This document shows, one piece after another, positions 50,139 to 60,013 of a stretch of DNA of 64,000 nucleotides. Under the pieces are notes generated by a model. The model saw nothing but the letters and a program-made list of their open reading frames with translations. It ran no database searches and was not told the DNA's origin. Source of the DNA: Clostridia bacterium (GTDB lineage Bacteria; Bacillota; Clostridia; Oscillospirales; CAG-272); the NCBI GenBank assembly GCA_017473865.1, contig JAFUJB010000016.1:62001-126000 (forward strand), written 5' to 3'. Every line of letters begins with the position of its first letter. Positions within the stretch are counted from its first letter, which is position 1. Position numbers and translations under genes: made by a program.

Positions 50139-50183
50139 CCCTCTCAGTCAGCAGAGCTGTCGCACAAAGTGCGACGGAGAGGG
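50139..50183 (+). repeat. short internal-deletion copy of the 98-nt palindromic repeat
   Basis: CCCTCTCAGTCAGCAGAGCTG joins directly to TCGCACAAAGTGCGAC and GGAGAGGG, lacking the central hairpins of the copies at 47,636 and 48,207. The similarity to 48,207-48,330 continues past the end (TTATTTCT, then a TCAAG match). Confidence 0.85.
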
Positions 50184-50280
50184 TTATTTCTCCTCATCTT
50201 TCAAGCCTATTATATAGTCAGCAAAGTTTTTGGGGGTTCAAAAGGGGACTTTTTTCAAAAAGTCCCCTTTGAAAACAAAA

Positions 50281-50312
50281 ATGCTATATACGGGAAATCC
50301 CGTATATAGCAT
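50281..50312 (-). terminator. terminator of nrdDG
   Basis: ATGCTATATACGGG / CCCGTATATAGCAT touching the nrdG stop. Just upstream is another hairpin, AAAAGGGGACTTTTT / AAAAAGTCCCCTTTT (about 50,237-50,275). Confidence 0.88.
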
Positions 50313-50816
50313 TTATTCTTTAGCAAGCTCTTCTTTCACATCGATAATTCGTTGATTTGATGAACCACGGAATTTGAGGCTTATGTCTTTAAGCTCTTCG
50401 ACAAATTCGCCGTCCACAAGTACGTCGATAAGTGAGAGCATTTCAAGTGTATTTTCCGTGAATGCTCTTGATTCTTTTTTGCCTGACAGCTCTTCGAAAG
50501 TATAGCCCGAATAGCACCAGACGTTTTTGGTTGGTAACTCTTTTCTTATTCTTTTCAGCAGCCCGAGCAGTGTGGGTTGGTTTTGCGGCTCAAAGGGTTC
50601 GCCGCCGAGGAGCGACAGCCCCTCGATATAACTCGGAGACAAAGCGTCAATTATGCTTTGTTCGGTTTCTTTTGTATATTTGTTGCCATAGTCGAAATTC
50701 CACGTTTCAGGATTAAAGCAGCCTTTGCAGTGGTGGGTACAGCCCGACACGAAAAGGCTGACTCTTACTCCCGTTCCGTTGGCAATGTCGACTTTTTTTA
50801 TTTCGCCGTAATTCAT
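50313..50816 (-). CDS. nrdG: anaerobic ribonucleotide reductase activating protein
   Basis: 167 residues. The radical-SAM cluster motif is GCTHHCKGCF (CxxxCxxC, about residues 26-33), followed by SLLGGEPFEPQN. NrdG makes the glycyl radical on NrdD using SAM and a 4Fe-4S cluster. It starts 2 bp after the nrdD stop, so the pair is one transcript. Confidence 0.97.
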   Translation of the reverse strand: MNYGEIKKVDIANGTGVRVSLFVSGCTHHCKGCFNPETWNFDYGNKYTKETEQSIIDALSPSYIEGLSLLGGEPFEPQNQPTLLGLLKRIRKELPTKNVWCYSGYTFEELSGKKESRAFTENTLEMLSLIDVLVDGEFVEELKDISLKFRGSSNQRIIDVKEELAKE

Positions 50817-50818
50817 AA

Positions 50819-52996
50819 TCAGAGGTGCAAAACTCTTTCTTTAATTTCCTGCGTTCTGCCCTGATTCCAATACTGCGTACCGATATATCCGCAAGTTCTT
50901 CTTGCGACGTTCATTTTGGCTTGGTCTGTGTTACCGCACTTGGGACACTTCCAGATAAGCTTATTGTTTTCGTCGGATTCAATCAGTATTTCACCGTCAT
51001 AACCGCATTCCTGACAGTAGTCGCTCTTGGTGTTAAGCTCAGCGTACATAATGTTGTCGTAGATAAACTGCATAACGGCAATTACAGCGTCAAGGTTATC
51101 CTGCATATTGGGTACTTCAACGTAGGAAATAGCACCGCCGGGGGATAGTGCCTGGAATTTCGACTCAATTCTGAGCTTTTCAAAAGCGTCGATTTCTTCC
51201 GTTACGTGAATGTGGTAGCTGTTTGTGATGTAGTTCTTATCGGTTACGCCTTCAACGATACCGAACTTTGACTGCAGACACTTTGCAAATTTGTAAGTCG
51301 TGCTTTCAAGGGGAGTGCCGTAGAGAGAATAGTCAATATTTTCGGCAGCCTTCCATTTTGCAGTATATTCGTTAAGCTTTTTCATAATATCGAGACCAAG
51401 TTTTTCGCCTTCGGGCTCGGTAAGCTTCTTGCCGTTAAGAGCCATAACACATTCCCAAAGACCTGCATAGCCGAGGGAGAGTGTGCTGTATCCGCCGTGG
51501 AGATATTTGTCGATAGTTTCGCCTTTTTTAAGTCTGAGGAGTGCGCCGTGCTGCCACAAAATAGGAGCGGCATCTGACGTCGTACCGGTAAGTCTTTCGT
51601 GTCTGCACTGCAGAGCCTTGTGGCAGAGCTCCATTCTTTCATCAAATATCTTCCAGAATTCGTTCATATTACCCTTTGCTGAAAGACCGATGTCAACGAG
51701 GTTGACGGTAACGACACCTTGATTAAATCTGCCGTAGTATTTAGGCTTGCCTTCTTCGTCGAGGTAGGGAGTGAGGAAGCTTCGGCAGCCCATACAGGTA
51801 TAGCAGTTTCCGTTCCCGTTTTTGTCGATCTTATTCTGGAGCATAATTTTTTCGGAAATGTAATCGGGAACCATTCTCTTTGCTGTGCATTTTGCCGCAA
51901 GCTTGGTCAGATAGAAATAGGGAGTGCCTTCTTTAATGTTGTCTTCTTCAAGGACGTAAATAAGCTTGGGGAAAGCGGGTGTTACCCAAACGCCATCTTC
52001 GTTCTTAACACCTTGGTATCTCTGCAACAGCACTTGCTCGATAATGAGGGCTAAGTCCTTTTTCTCTTGCTCGTTCTTTGCTTCGTTAAGATACATAAAT
52101 ACAGTAACGAAGGGAGCTTGTCCGTTTGTGGTCATAAGTGTTACGACCTGATATTGTATTGTCTGAACACCGCGCGAAATTTCTTCCCTAAGTCTTCTTT
52201 CGACAATGGTGGTTATCTGTTCTTCGGTTGCCTTGATGCCAACGACTTCGTTTTCTTCAAGCACGCCCTTTCTGATTTTTTCTCTTGAGATCTGTACGAA
52301 GGGGGCGAGGTGAGTAAGGCTTATCGACTGACCGCCGTACTGGTTGCTTGCAACCTGAGCGATAATCTGTGTCGCGATATTACAAGCCGTTGAAAAGCTG
52401 TGGGGCTTTTCAATTTTCGTTTCGCTGATAACTGTGCCGTTCTGAAGCATATCTTCAAGGTTTACAAGGTCGCAGTTGTGCATTCTCTGAGCGTAGTAAT
52501 CAGAATCGTGAAAATGGATAATGCCTTCCTTATGTGCCTGAACGATATCCTGAGGAAGAAGAATACGGTCGGTAATGTCTCGGCTGACTTCGCCCGCCAT
52601 ATAATCTCGCTGAACGCTGTTAACAGTGGGATTCTTGTTGGCGTTTTCCTGTTTTACCTCTTCGTTCTGACAGTCAATAAGAGAGAGAATTCTCTTGTCT
52701 GTTGTGTTTGCCTTTCTTGCAAGCGAACGAATGTATCTGTATTTAATATAGTTTCTTGCAACGTTAAAAGCGCCATGCTTCATAATTTCGCTCTCGACCA
52801 TATCCTGAATCTCTTCGACTCCGAGTGCGCGTCCAAGCTTTTCGCATTCGCCTCTGACGTGGCTTTCAATAGCATCAATGTATGCGCTTGATAGTCTTTC
52901 GTTTTCGGGCACCGTCATATTCGCTTTTGATATGGCGGTCTTTATCTTGTCGCCCTCGTAAAGAACCTGAGCGCCGCTTCTTTTGATAATATTCAT
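50819..52996 (-). CDS. nrdD: anaerobic ribonucleoside-triphosphate reductase
   Basis: 725 residues: an N-terminal ATP-cone (MNIIKRSGAQVLYEGDKIKTAISKAN), a ten-stranded barrel with the active-site cysteines around CYTCMGCRSFLTPY, a C-terminal zinc site (CQECGYDGE, WKCPKCGN) and the glycyl-radical loop RRTCGYIGTQYW. It makes dNTPs without oxygen. GGAGAATTGT precedes the ATG. The upstream region has NrdR-like boxes. Confidence 0.97.
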   Translation of the reverse strand: MNIIKRSGAQVLYEGDKIKTAISKANMTVPENERLSSAYIDAIESHVRGECEKLGRALGVEEIQDMVESEIMKHGAFNVARNYIKYRYIRSLARKANTTDKRILSLIDCQNEEVKQENANKNPTVNSVQRDYMAGEVSRDITDRILLPQDIVQAHKEGIIHFHDSDYYAQRMHNCDLVNLEDMLQNGTVISETKIEKPHSFSTACNIATQIIAQVASNQYGGQSISLTHLAPFVQISREKIRKGVLEENEVVGIKATEEQITTIVERRLREEISRGVQTIQYQVVTLMTTNGQAPFVTVFMYLNEAKNEQEKKDLALIIEQVLLQRYQGVKNEDGVWVTPAFPKLIYVLEEDNIKEGTPYFYLTKLAAKCTAKRMVPDYISEKIMLQNKIDKNGNGNCYTCMGCRSFLTPYLDEEGKPKYYGRFNQGVVTVNLVDIGLSAKGNMNEFWKIFDERMELCHKALQCRHERLTGTTSDAAPILWQHGALLRLKKGETIDKYLHGGYSTLSLGYAGLWECVMALNGKKLTEPEGEKLGLDIMKKLNEYTAKWKAAENIDYSLYGTPLESTTYKFAKCLQSKFGIVEGVTDKNYITNSYHIHVTEEIDAFEKLRIESKFQALSPGGAISYVEVPNMQDNLDAVIAVMQFIYDNIMYAELNTKSDYCQECGYDGEILIESDENNKLIWKCPKCGNTDQAKMNVARRTCGYIGTQYWNQGRTQEIKERVLHL

Positions 52997-53031
52997 ACAA
53001 TTCTCCTTTTATTTCTTTCGCTAGTGGGACT

Positions 53032-53124
53032 ATTATAACATATACAAAATATAGATGTCAAGTGGCGGTGATTGCACTATATATTGTGTTTTTGGTTTTG
53101 TGGAAGTAAGAGTCTATATAGTGG
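53032..53124 (-). promoter_or_regulatory. nrdDG promoter with two NrdR-like boxes
   Basis: On the minus strand TTGACA (53056-53061), 18 nt, TATAAT (53032-53037). Upstream of it are ACACAATATATAGTG (53075-53089) and CCACTATATAGACTC (about 53110-53124), which resemble the paired NrdR box. The boxes are about 35 bp apart, slightly more than the usual three turns. The repressor NrdR is not in the window. Confidence 0.75.
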
Positions 53125-53194
53125 TAAAATGCCGTACAAAGCTTGTGTTTATGCTGAAAAATCGCTATTTTTAAAAATAAAAAAAGACAAAAGA

Positions 53195-53340
53195 AGTCGG
53201 CGGCTTTCGCCGCCGACACAATATATAGTCAAGAAAAAAATTGACTTTTTTTAATGCAACAGGACGTGTGCGGGCGAAGCCCGCACACGTCCTTGTTAAA
53301 TACAGCAGAGAGAGTATGTGCTTTGCACACACTCTCTCTT
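53195..53340. terminator. cluster of terminator-like hairpins between nrdD and abrB-like genes
   Basis: Four hairpins follow each other: GTCGGCGGC / GCCGCCGAC (about 53,195-53,217), AGTCAA / TTGACT with a T run (about 53,226-53,252), GGACGTGTGCGGGC / GCCCGCACACGTCC (53262-53293) and GAGAGAGTATGTGC / GCACACACTCTCTC (53309-53340). The rest of the 400-bp gap holds the nrd promoter and no gene. Confidence 0.8.
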
Positions 53341-53399
53341 GTTGAAATAAACAAAAAATTAATATTAGGCTGTCGGGTGAATAAAATTTTAGTGAAAAG

Positions 53400-53642
53400 T
53401 TAAGCGTTTTTCAGCTCTTCAAGGCAGTCTCTGCAAATAAGTTTACCCTTAAAATAGGTTACGTTATCGGCATTGCCGCAGAAGATGCAGGCGGGCTGAT
53501 ATTTTTTGAGGATGACTTTGTCCTCGTCTGTAAAGATTTCAATAGCGTCATTTGTGCCGAGGTCAAGAGTTGTTCTAAGTTCGATCGGAACGACGAAACG
53601 GCCTACGGAGTCGATTTTTCTTACAATACCTGTTGATTTCAT
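53400..53642 (-). CDS. AbrB/SpoVT-family transition regulator with zinc motif
   Basis: 80 residues from ATG 53642 (AAGGGGAAAA upstream). The swapped-hairpin DNA-binding domain is MKSTGIVRKIDSVGRFVVPIELRTTLDLGTNDAIEIF. The C-terminal part has two CxxC pairs (CIFC, CRDC) that likely bind zinc, common in clostridial AbrB proteins. It would control genes of the shift to stationary phase or sporulation. Confidence 0.92.
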   Translation of the reverse strand: MKSTGIVRKIDSVGRFVVPIELRTTLDLGTNDAIEIFTDEDKVILKKYQPACIFCGNADNVTYFKGKLICRDCLEELKNA

Positions 53643-53758
53643 AGCAGTTTTCCCCTTTTTATTTGTATTTATTTCTTGCTTTCGTGTATATTCTACCATA
53701 AAAGCATAAAAATGTCAATAATTACCATAAAAAATATTTTTTGGGAGATTTGTGTTGT

Positions 53759-54337
53759 ATGATAGGGAAGATTTGCGGTTTTATAATAGTTTTGTCGTTT
53801 ATATTTGCAATAATAACGGGGAATGTGTCTGCACTAAGCGATGCAATATACAAGGGGGCTGACAGTGCGATAAATCTGTCGTTGTCGCTTATGGGGATGA
53901 TGTGTCTTTGGAATGGCTTGATGCAAGTGGCGCAAAGCTCGGGAGCAATTGATAAGGCGACGCGTTTTATGTCGCCTGTTTTACGGTTTTTGTTTCCCGA
54001 TGCTTATAAAAAGAATAACGGTATGGGAGAGATTGCCGCAAGTATGAGCGCTAATATATTCGGAATAGGAAACGGCGCAACACCGCTTGCAATTAAGGCG
54101 ATGGAAAAGTTGCAGGAAAATAACAGCGGAGGAGAAAGGGCATCCAATGATATGATAATGTTTACTGTTCTCGGCACGGCTTCACTCGATATATTTCCGA
54201 CAACGCTTGTCGCATTAAGGAGGGCAGCGGGAAGTGCAAATCCTTTTGAGATAATTATTCCCGTATGGATATGCTCTTTTGTAACGGCGGTTCTGGCGGT
54301 TTTGCTTGTGAAAATCGTATGCAGCTTCCGAAAGTAA
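53759..54337 (+). CDS. spmA: spore maturation protein A
   Basis: 192 residues, a polytopic membrane protein of the nucleoside-recognition (Gate) fold: GKICGFIIVLSFIFAIITGN, LWNGLMQVAQSSGAI, SANIFGIGNGATPLAIKAMEKLQ. With SpmB it affects spore core dehydration in Bacillus. The ATG at 53759 follows GGGAG by 11 nt; a TTG 18 bp upstream overlaps that RBS and is rejected. Confidence 0.93.
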   Translation: MIGKICGFIIVLSFIFAIITGNVSALSDAIYKGADSAINLSLSLMGMMCLWNGLMQVAQSSGAIDKATRFMSPVLRFLFPDAYKKNNGMGEIAASMSANIFGIGNGATPLAIKAMEKLQENNSGGERASNDMIMFTVLGTASLDIFPTTLVALRRAAGSANPFEIIIPVWICSFVTAVLAVLLVKIVCSFRK

Positions 54338-54380
54338 AAAAATGCATATATAAATATATAAATAAAATAGGAAGGGATTT

Positions 54381-54917
54381 TTGAGAAAAGTGAATACGAT
54401 TTTAAAAGTATCGACACTTGTCGTACCTTTGTGTATAGCATTGTTCGGACTATGCCTTTTGCTGTCAAAAAAAGATATGTTTGGCGAATTTACAAAAGGC
54501 GCGGCTTCGGGAATGAAAACGGCTGTAAGATTAGCCCCCACGCTTGTCGCCCTTATGTGCGCAATAAGTATGTTCAATGCATCCGGAGCAGCAGAATATA
54601 TAGCAAATATGCTATCGCCGGTATGTAAAAAAATAGGTCTGCCTTCGGGGATTGTACCTTTTGTGGTCGTAAGACCGCTTTCGGGTGGCGCGTCGACTGC
54701 TTTAATATCGGATATATTTGAAAAATACGGCCCCGACAGCTTTGTCGGGCGGTGCACCTCGCTTATTGCGGGTTCATCTGACACTCTTTTGTACATAATT
54801 TCAGTCTATTTTGGCGCTGTAGGTGTCAAAAAAACGGGCGGAACGCTCCCAATAGCCCTTATTACTATGTTTTTCTGTGTGTTTTTTGCCTCGTTCTTAT
54901 GCAGAATCTTCTTCTGA
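54381..54917 (+). CDS. spmB: spore maturation protein B
   Basis: 178 residues of the same Gate fold, with four or five membrane helices; FVVVRPLSGGASTALISDIFEKYGPDSFVG is typical of SpmB. The start is TTG at 54381, with GGAAGGG 4-5 nt upstream. It lies 43 bp after spmA in the same direction, so they form an operon. Confidence 0.92.
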   Translation: MRKVNTILKVSTLVVPLCIALFGLCLLLSKKDMFGEFTKGAASGMKTAVRLAPTLVALMCAISMFNASGAAEYIANMLSPVCKKIGLPSGIVPFVVVRPLSGGASTALISDIFEKYGPDSFVGRCTSLIAGSSDTLLYIISVYFGAVGVKKTGGTLPIALITMFFCVFFASFLCRIFF

Positions 54918-55005
54918 TTTGGTTGATTTGTGCATTATGTATACAAAAATGGCAAAAATATATAAAAAGTTCTACAAATCCGATAGTGAAAAAATTGTAA
55001 AACTA

Positions 55006-55297
55006 TTGCAAATATGGGGAGATTATGATATAATCATAAGGCTTGATGTGCGTTGAAGCGAGAGGTTGCTGCAGAAATGCAGGTAATTTTCGTGGAGTAT
55101 GTCCGATATTTAACCGGGCGACAGCAAATTGCTAAACACATTCCCGTGCCTTTTTGCGCGGACGTTACCCGGATTTTGCCCAGAGTTGCAGGCAAATTCC
55201 GTTTTTTGTAAGGTCGACAAAGAAACACGCGGGAGAGTGTTGGAGACAATTTCGGCCCTTTTAAATGCAGTGTATTATTTAAAAGGAGGCAAAAAAC
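55006..55297 (+). promoter_or_regulatory. promoter and about 255-nt leader of the S10 operon
   Basis: TTGCAA (55006-55011), 17 nt, TATAAT (55029-55034) give a start near 55,041. The leader to the rpsJ RBS carries several inverted segments (CGGGCGACAGC, GCGCGGACGTTACCCGG, GCACGCGGGAGAGTGTTGGAG) and no ORF. Leaders of this operon bind L4 in other bacteria; a similar control here is inference. The region between spmB and the promoter shows no gene. Confidence 0.75.
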
Positions 55298-55609
55298 ATG
55301 GCAGTAATTGAGAAACTCAGAATTCGTCTTAAGAGCTACGATCACACATTGATCGACCAGGCTTCAGAGAAGATCGTTGAGACAGCGAAGAGAAACGGCG
55401 CTAAGGTGTCCGGTCCTATTCCGCTTCCTACCGAAAAAGAGGTAGTTACGATTCTTCGTGCTGTTCACAAGTACAAGGACAGCCGTGAACAGTTCGAGTT
55501 GCGTACTCACAAACGTCTTATTGACGTTATCAAACCTTCGGAAGAAGCTGTTAAGGCTTTCACAAGTCTTGAACTTCCCGCAGGCGTTGAAATCGAAATC
55601 AAGCTGTAA
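55298..55609 (+). CDS. rpsJ: ribosomal protein S10
   Basis: 103 residues ([36 protein letters not shown]). S10 is part of the 30S head and also works with NusB in antitermination. AAAAGGAGG lies upstream. It is the first gene of the operon. The 88-bp gap to rplC has two small hairpins (GAGACCG/GGTCTT and GTTGGAA/TTCCAAC). Confidence 0.98.
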   Translation: MAVIEKLRIRLKSYDHTLIDQASEKIVETAKRNGAKVSGPIPLPTEKEVVTILRAVHKYKDSREQFELRTHKRLIDVIKPSEEAVKAFTSLELPAGVEIEIKL

Positions 55610-55697
55610 TTAAGAATTACGGTTTTGAAAAATGAGACCGAAAGGTCTTGGTCACGTTGGAAAATTCCAACCAATAACCTAACAGGAGGAAAAACAA

Positions 55698-56327
55698 ATG
55701 AAAAAGGCGATCATCGGTAAGAAACTCGGAATGACACAGATCTTCGATGAAGTTGGTAACGTAATTCCGGTAACCGTAATCGAAGCGGGACCCTGCGTGG
55801 TTTCGCAGATCAAAACAAACGAAACAGATGGTTATGAAGCAGTTCAGCTCGGCTTTATGGATATTGCTGAGAGAAAACTGAGCAAAGCTGAAGCAGGTCA
55901 CTTGAAGAAGGCCGGCGTTTCCATGAAGAAGCACTTGAAGGAATTCAGACTCGACGACATTTCCGGATACAAACTTGGCGATACCGTCACCGCAGACATC
56001 TTTGCCGCAGGTGAAAAGGTCGACATTACCGGTATTACAAAGGGTCGCGGTTATACAGGCGCTATCAAGAGATGGAACCAGCACACTCTCATGAAGACTC
56101 ACGGCGTAGGTCCTATCCACCGTCAGTCAGGTTCTATGGGTGTTATCGACCCTGCTAGAATCTTTAAGAACAAACACATGGCAGGACAGTACGGTGCAGA
56201 ACAGGTAACAGTTCTTAACCTCACTGTTGCAAAAATTGATGCAGAAAAGAACATTATTGCTGTAAAAGGCGCCATCCCCGGTGCTAAAGGCGGCATCGTG
56301 TTTATCCGCAATGCGGTAAAAGCGTAA
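55698..56327 (+). CDS. rplC: ribosomal protein L3
   Basis: 209 residues starting [18 protein letters not shown], the standard L3 opening; the W-finger region near [11 protein letters not shown] and [22 protein letters not shown] is intact. It reaches toward the peptidyl transferase centre. An AGGAGG RBS is present. Confidence 0.98.
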   Translation: MKKAIIGKKLGMTQIFDEVGNVIPVTVIEAGPCVVSQIKTNETDGYEAVQLGFMDIAERKLSKAEAGHLKKAGVSMKKHLKEFRLDDISGYKLGDTVTADIFAAGEKVDITGITKGRGYTGAIKRWNQHTLMKTHGVGPIHRQSGSMGVIDPARIFKNKHMAGQYGAEQVTVLNLTVAKIDAEKNIIAVKGAIPGAKGGIVFIRNAVKA

Positions 56328-56345
56328 GCGGAAGGAGGAAATAAG

Positions 56346-56969
56346 ATGCCAAACGTAAAAGTTGTTAATATGGCTGGCAAGGAAGTTGGAGAAATCGCTC
56401 TTAACGAAGCGCTTTTCGGAGCAGAAGTTAACGCAACAGTTCTTCACACTGCTGTCAGAGCATATCTCATGAATCAGAGACAGGGCACACAGTCAACTCT
56501 TACTCGTACAGAGGTTTCCGGTGGCGGAAGAAAGCCTTGGCGTCAGAAGGGTACCGGCCGTGCAAGACAGGGTTCTACAAGATCTCCTCAGTGGACACAC
56601 GGTGGCGTAGCTCTCGGTCCCAAGCCCCGCGAATACAGAGTTACTCTTAATAAGAAAACAAAACGTCTTGCACTCGTAAGTGCACTTTCCGATAAGGTTG
56701 CTAACGGCAATATGGTTGTTGTTGACAGCATTATGACGGAAGATTACAAGACAAAGACCATGAAAGCAATGCTTGATGCAATCGGCGCTGCAAAGAAAAC
56801 ATTGGTAGTACTTCCCGAAGTTGATTCGAAGGTTATCAAGAGCTTTGCAAACATCCCCGGTGTTAAGACAACACAGTACAACACACTCAATGTATACGAT
56901 ATATTGAACGCTGATACTTTCGTTGTTGCACAGGCAGCGGTTTCTAAGATGGAAGAGGTGTACGCATAA
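56346..56969 (+). CDS. rplD: ribosomal protein L4
   Basis: 207 residues with the exit-tunnel loop TEVSGGGRKPWRQKGTGRARQG at about 53-74. In E. coli L4 also represses this operon. GGAAGGAGG is upstream. The stop codon overlaps the ATG of rplW. Confidence 0.98.
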   Translation: MPNVKVVNMAGKEVGEIALNEALFGAEVNATVLHTAVRAYLMNQRQGTQSTLTRTEVSGGGRKPWRQKGTGRARQGSTRSPQWTHGGVALGPKPREYRVTLNKKTKRLALVSALSDKVANGNMVVVDSIMTEDYKTKTMKAMLDAIGAAKKTLVVLPEVDSKVIKSFANIPGVKTTQYNTLNVYDILNADTFVVAQAAVSKMEEVYA

Positions 56970-57262
56970 TGAAAACAGCACAGGATATTATTGTCAGACC
57001 GATCATTACAGAAGACAGTATGGCGAGAATTGCTGATAAGACATACACCTTCGAAGTAATGAAGAGCGCAACCAAGCCCGAGATCGCAAGCGCGGTTGAG
57101 GAACTTTTCAAAGTAAAGGTTGCTGATGTAAATACGATCAACATGAAGAAGAAGCCCAGAAGAGTAGGCGTTCACTCCGGCTACAAGAAAGCTTGGAAGA
57201 AAGCAATCGTTACTCTTACTGAAGACTCGAAGACAATCGAATTCTTCGACGGTATGATCTGA
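56969..57262 (+). CDS. rplW: ribosomal protein L23
   Basis: 97 residues (DIIVRPIITEDSM, KVADVNTINMKKKPRRVG). It sits at the tunnel exit and docks trigger factor and SRP. Its ATG shares a base with the rplD stop, and GGAAGAGG lies in the end of rplD. Confidence 0.98.
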   Translation: MKTAQDIIVRPIITEDSMARIADKTYTFEVMKSATKPEIASAVEELFKVKVADVNTINMKKKPRRVGVHSGYKKAWKKAIVTLTEDSKTIEFFDGMI

Positions 57263-57279
57263 TAGGAGGAGTATAAGAA

Positions 57280-58110
57280 ATGGCAGCTATTAAATACAAA
57301 CCTACTACTCCGTCGAGAAGACATATGTCAACTCCTTCTTTCGACGAAGTAACAAAGTTTACCCCTGAAAAAAGCCTTCTTACAACTCTTAAGAAGCACT
57401 CGGGCCGTAACAGCTACGGCAGAATTACTGTTCGTCATAAGGGCGGCGGTAACAAGAAGAAATACAGACTTATCGACTTCAAGCGTGAATACGTAGGTGC
57501 TGAAAAGGTTATCGGTATTGAATACGACCCTAACAGAACAGCTTACATCGCGCTCCTCGAAAACGAAGCAGGCGATAAGAAATATATGGTAGCTCCCGCA
57601 GGACTTACCGCAGGCGATACTGTTTACACAGGTTCTGATGCGGATATCAAAGTGGGTAACACGCTTCCTATTGAAAACATTCCCGTTGGTACATTCATTT
57701 ACAACATTGAATTGTATCCCGGAAAAGGCGGCCAGTTGGTTCGTTCTGCAGGTGTTGCAGCACAGCTTATGGCTAAAGAAAACGGTATGGCACAGGTTCG
57801 TTTGCCTTCCGGCGAAGTTCGTCTCGTTCGTCTCAACTGCCAGGCTACAATCGGTCAGGTAGGTAACATCGAACACGACACAGTTAAGATCGGTAAAGCC
57901 GGTCGTAAACGCCACATGGGCATCCGTCCTACAGTACGTGGTTCAGTAATGAACCCCTGCGACCACCCTCACGGTGGTGGTGAAGGCCGTTCGCCTATCG
58001 GTCAGCCCTCTCCTGTTACACCTTGGGGCAAACCTGCTCTCGGTTATAAGACACGTAATAAGAAGGCAAGAACCGAAAAATTCATCATTAAGCACAGAAA
58101 CGGCAAATAA
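57280..58110 (+). CDS. rplB: ribosomal protein L2
   Basis: 276 residues, ending with the conserved [19 protein letters not shown] segment whose His lies near the peptidyl transferase centre. It is needed for subunit joining. The RBS is TAGGAGGAG. Confidence 0.98.
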   Translation: MAAIKYKPTTPSRRHMSTPSFDEVTKFTPEKSLLTTLKKHSGRNSYGRITVRHKGGGNKKKYRLIDFKREYVGAEKVIGIEYDPNRTAYIALLENEAGDKKYMVAPAGLTAGDTVYTGSDADIKVGNTLPIENIPVGTFIYNIELYPGKGGQLVRSAGVAAQLMAKENGMAQVRLPSGEVRLVRLNCQATIGQVGNIEHDTVKIGKAGRKRHMGIRPTVRGSVMNPCDHPHGGGEGRSPIGQPSPVTPWGKPALGYKTRNKKARTEKFIIKHRNGK

Positions 58111-58127
58111 GAAGGAGGTACCGATAA

Positions 58128-58406
58128 ATGAGCAGAAGCTTGAAAAAAGGCCCATTCGTCGAAGCGAAACTCTTTGCAAGAGTTGAAGCAATGAATGCAG
58201 CCAATGAAAAGAAAGTTGTAAAGACATGGTCAAGGGCCTCCACAATATTCCCGGAATTTGTAGGCCACACTATTGCGGTTCACGACGGTAGAAAACACAT
58301 CCCGGTATACATTACCGAAGATATGGTTGGACATAAGCTCGGCGAATTCGCACCTACAAGATTGTTCAAGGGCCACTCCGGTTCCAAGACAAGTAACACT
58401 AAGTAA
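58128..58406 (+). CDS. rpsS: ribosomal protein S19
   Basis: 92 residues ([38 protein letters not shown]), in the 30S head, contacting S13. AGAAGGAGGT is upstream. Confidence 0.98.
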   Translation: MSRSLKKGPFVEAKLFARVEAMNAANEKKVVKTWSRASTIFPEFVGHTIAVHDGRKHIPVYITEDMVGHKLGEFAPTRLFKGHSGSKTSNTK

Positions 58407-58436
58407 GACGGGAAATGAAGGGAGGAATCATCCGTA

Positions 58437-58793
58437 ATGGAAGCAAATGCACAGGTTAAAGAAGCAAGAGCGATTCTCAGATATGCCAGAATTTCACCGC
58501 GTAAGGTAAAGATTGTACTTGACTTGATCAGAAATCAGGACACGGAAAAGGCTCAGGCAATTCTCAAGAATATTCCCAACTCGGCAGCTGAATATCTTCT
58601 CAAGCTGTTGAACAGCGCTATTGCTAATGCAGAACACAACTTCAATATGGACGGCAAAAACCTTTATGTATCCGAATGCTATGTATGCCCGGGTCCCACT
58701 CTTAAGAGAATGATGCCCAGAGCAAGAGGTTCGGCTGACAGAATATTGAAGAGAACAAGCCACATGACAATTGTGGTTAAAGAAAGAGACTAA
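58437..58793 (+). CDS. rplV: ribosomal protein L22
   Basis: 118 residues. The tunnel-lining hairpin ([31 protein letters not shown]) is intact. GGGAGGA lies 10 nt before the ATG. Confidence 0.98.
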   Translation: MEANAQVKEARAILRYARISPRKVKIVLDLIRNQDTEKAQAILKNIPNSAAEYLLKLLNSAIANAEHNFNMDGKNLYVSECYVCPGPTLKRMMPRARGSADRILKRTSHMTIVVKERD

Positions 58794-58810
58794 GAAAGGA
58801 GCAAGCGACA

Positions 58811-59572
58811 ATGGGTCAGAAAGTTAATCCCCACGGTTTGCGCGTGGGCGTAATCAAAAACTGGGATTCAAGATGGTTCGAAAAAGACGAAAGCTTTGGA
58901 GATACGCTTGTATCCGACTATAAAGTAAGAAATTATCTTAAAAAGAGCTTACAGGCTGCCGGCGTTCCGAAGGTAGAAATCGAACGTGACAGCGCAAGAG
59001 TAAGAGTATTCATTCACTGTGCTAAGCCCGGTATGATTATCGGACGCGGCGGCGCAGAAATCGAAAAACTCCGCCTTACACTTGAAGGCATGCTCAACAA
59101 GCCTGTATCTGTAAACGTTGTTGAAGTTAAGTATCCTGATCTCAATGCACAGCTCGTAGCTGAAAGCATTGCAGGACAGCTTGAACGCAGAATTTCATTC
59201 CGCCGTGCTATGAAACAGGCAATCGGCCGTACAATGAGACTTGGTGCAAAGGGTATCAAGGTTACATGCAGCGGTCGTCTCGGCGGCGCAGAAATCGCAA
59301 GAAGTGAGCACTATCATGAAGGTACTATCCCGCTTCAGACACTTCGCGCTGATATCGAATACGGTTTCTTTGAAGCAAACACAACATACGGTAAGATCGG
59401 TGTTAAGGTTTGGATCTACAAAGGCGAAGTACTTCGTGACGGCAAGAACCGCTTTGCTGAAGCAAAGATAGACGTTAAGCCTGACAGACGTGATCGTCGC
59501 GACAATCGTCAGAAGCGCGACAGAAACGATCGTGCTCCTAGAAGAGAACGTAGAGAAGGGGGCGCAAAGTAA
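58811..59572 (+). CDS. rpsC: ribosomal protein S3
   Basis: 253 residues. The KH domain loop is [15 protein letters not shown] (about 75-89). S3 lines the mRNA entry channel. The C-terminus carries an extra 35-residue tail of alternating Arg, Asp and Asn that is longer than in many homologues. The RBS is AAAGGAG. Confidence 0.98.
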   Translation: MGQKVNPHGLRVGVIKNWDSRWFEKDESFGDTLVSDYKVRNYLKKSLQAAGVPKVEIERDSARVRVFIHCAKPGMIIGRGGAEIEKLRLTLEGMLNKPVSVNVVEVKYPDLNAQLVAESIAGQLERRISFRRAMKQAIGRTMRLGAKGIKVTCSGRLGGAEIARSEHYHEGTIPLQTLRADIEYGFFEANTTYGKIGVKVWIYKGEVLRDGKNRFAEAKIDVKPDRRDRRDNRQKRDRNDRAPRRERREGGAK

Positions 59573-59575
59573 GCT

Positions 59576-60010
59576 ATGTTAATGCCTAAGAGAGTAAAAT
59601 TCAGACGTGTACAGCGTGGCAGACTTAAGGGTAAGGCAACACGCGGTAACACAATCACTTACGGTTCATACGGCCTCGTAGCTACTGAACCTGCTTGGAT
59701 CACAAGCAACCAGATAGAAGCAGCCCGTATTGCTATGACACGTTACGTAAAACGTGGCGGTAAAGTTTGGATCAAGATCTTCCCGGACAAGCCGATAACA
59801 GAAAAGCCTGCTGAAACTCGAATGGGTTCCGGTAAAGGTTCACCTGAATACTGGGTAGCTGTTGTTAAGCCCGGAAGAGTTATGTTTGAAATGGACGGCG
59901 TTCCGGTAGAAGCTGCAAGAGAAGCTATGCGTCTTGCATCTCACAAACTTCCCATCAAGTGCAAGTTTGTTGTAAAAGAAAACGCTGCATCTGAAGACGA
60001 GGAGGTATAA
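59576..60010 (+). CDS. rplP: ribosomal protein L16
   Basis: 144 residues beginning [19 protein letters not shown]. It is close to the A site and the GTPase centre. It starts 3 bp after the rpsC stop, with the RBS GGGGGC inside rpsC. Confidence 0.98.
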   Translation: MLMPKRVKFRRVQRGRLKGKATRGNTITYGSYGLVATEPAWITSNQIEAARIAMTRYVKRGGKVWIKIFPDKPITEKPAETRMGSGKGSPEYWVAVVKPGRVMFEMDGVPVEAAREAMRLASHKLPIKCKFVVKENAASEDEEV

Positions 60011-60013
60011 GCC

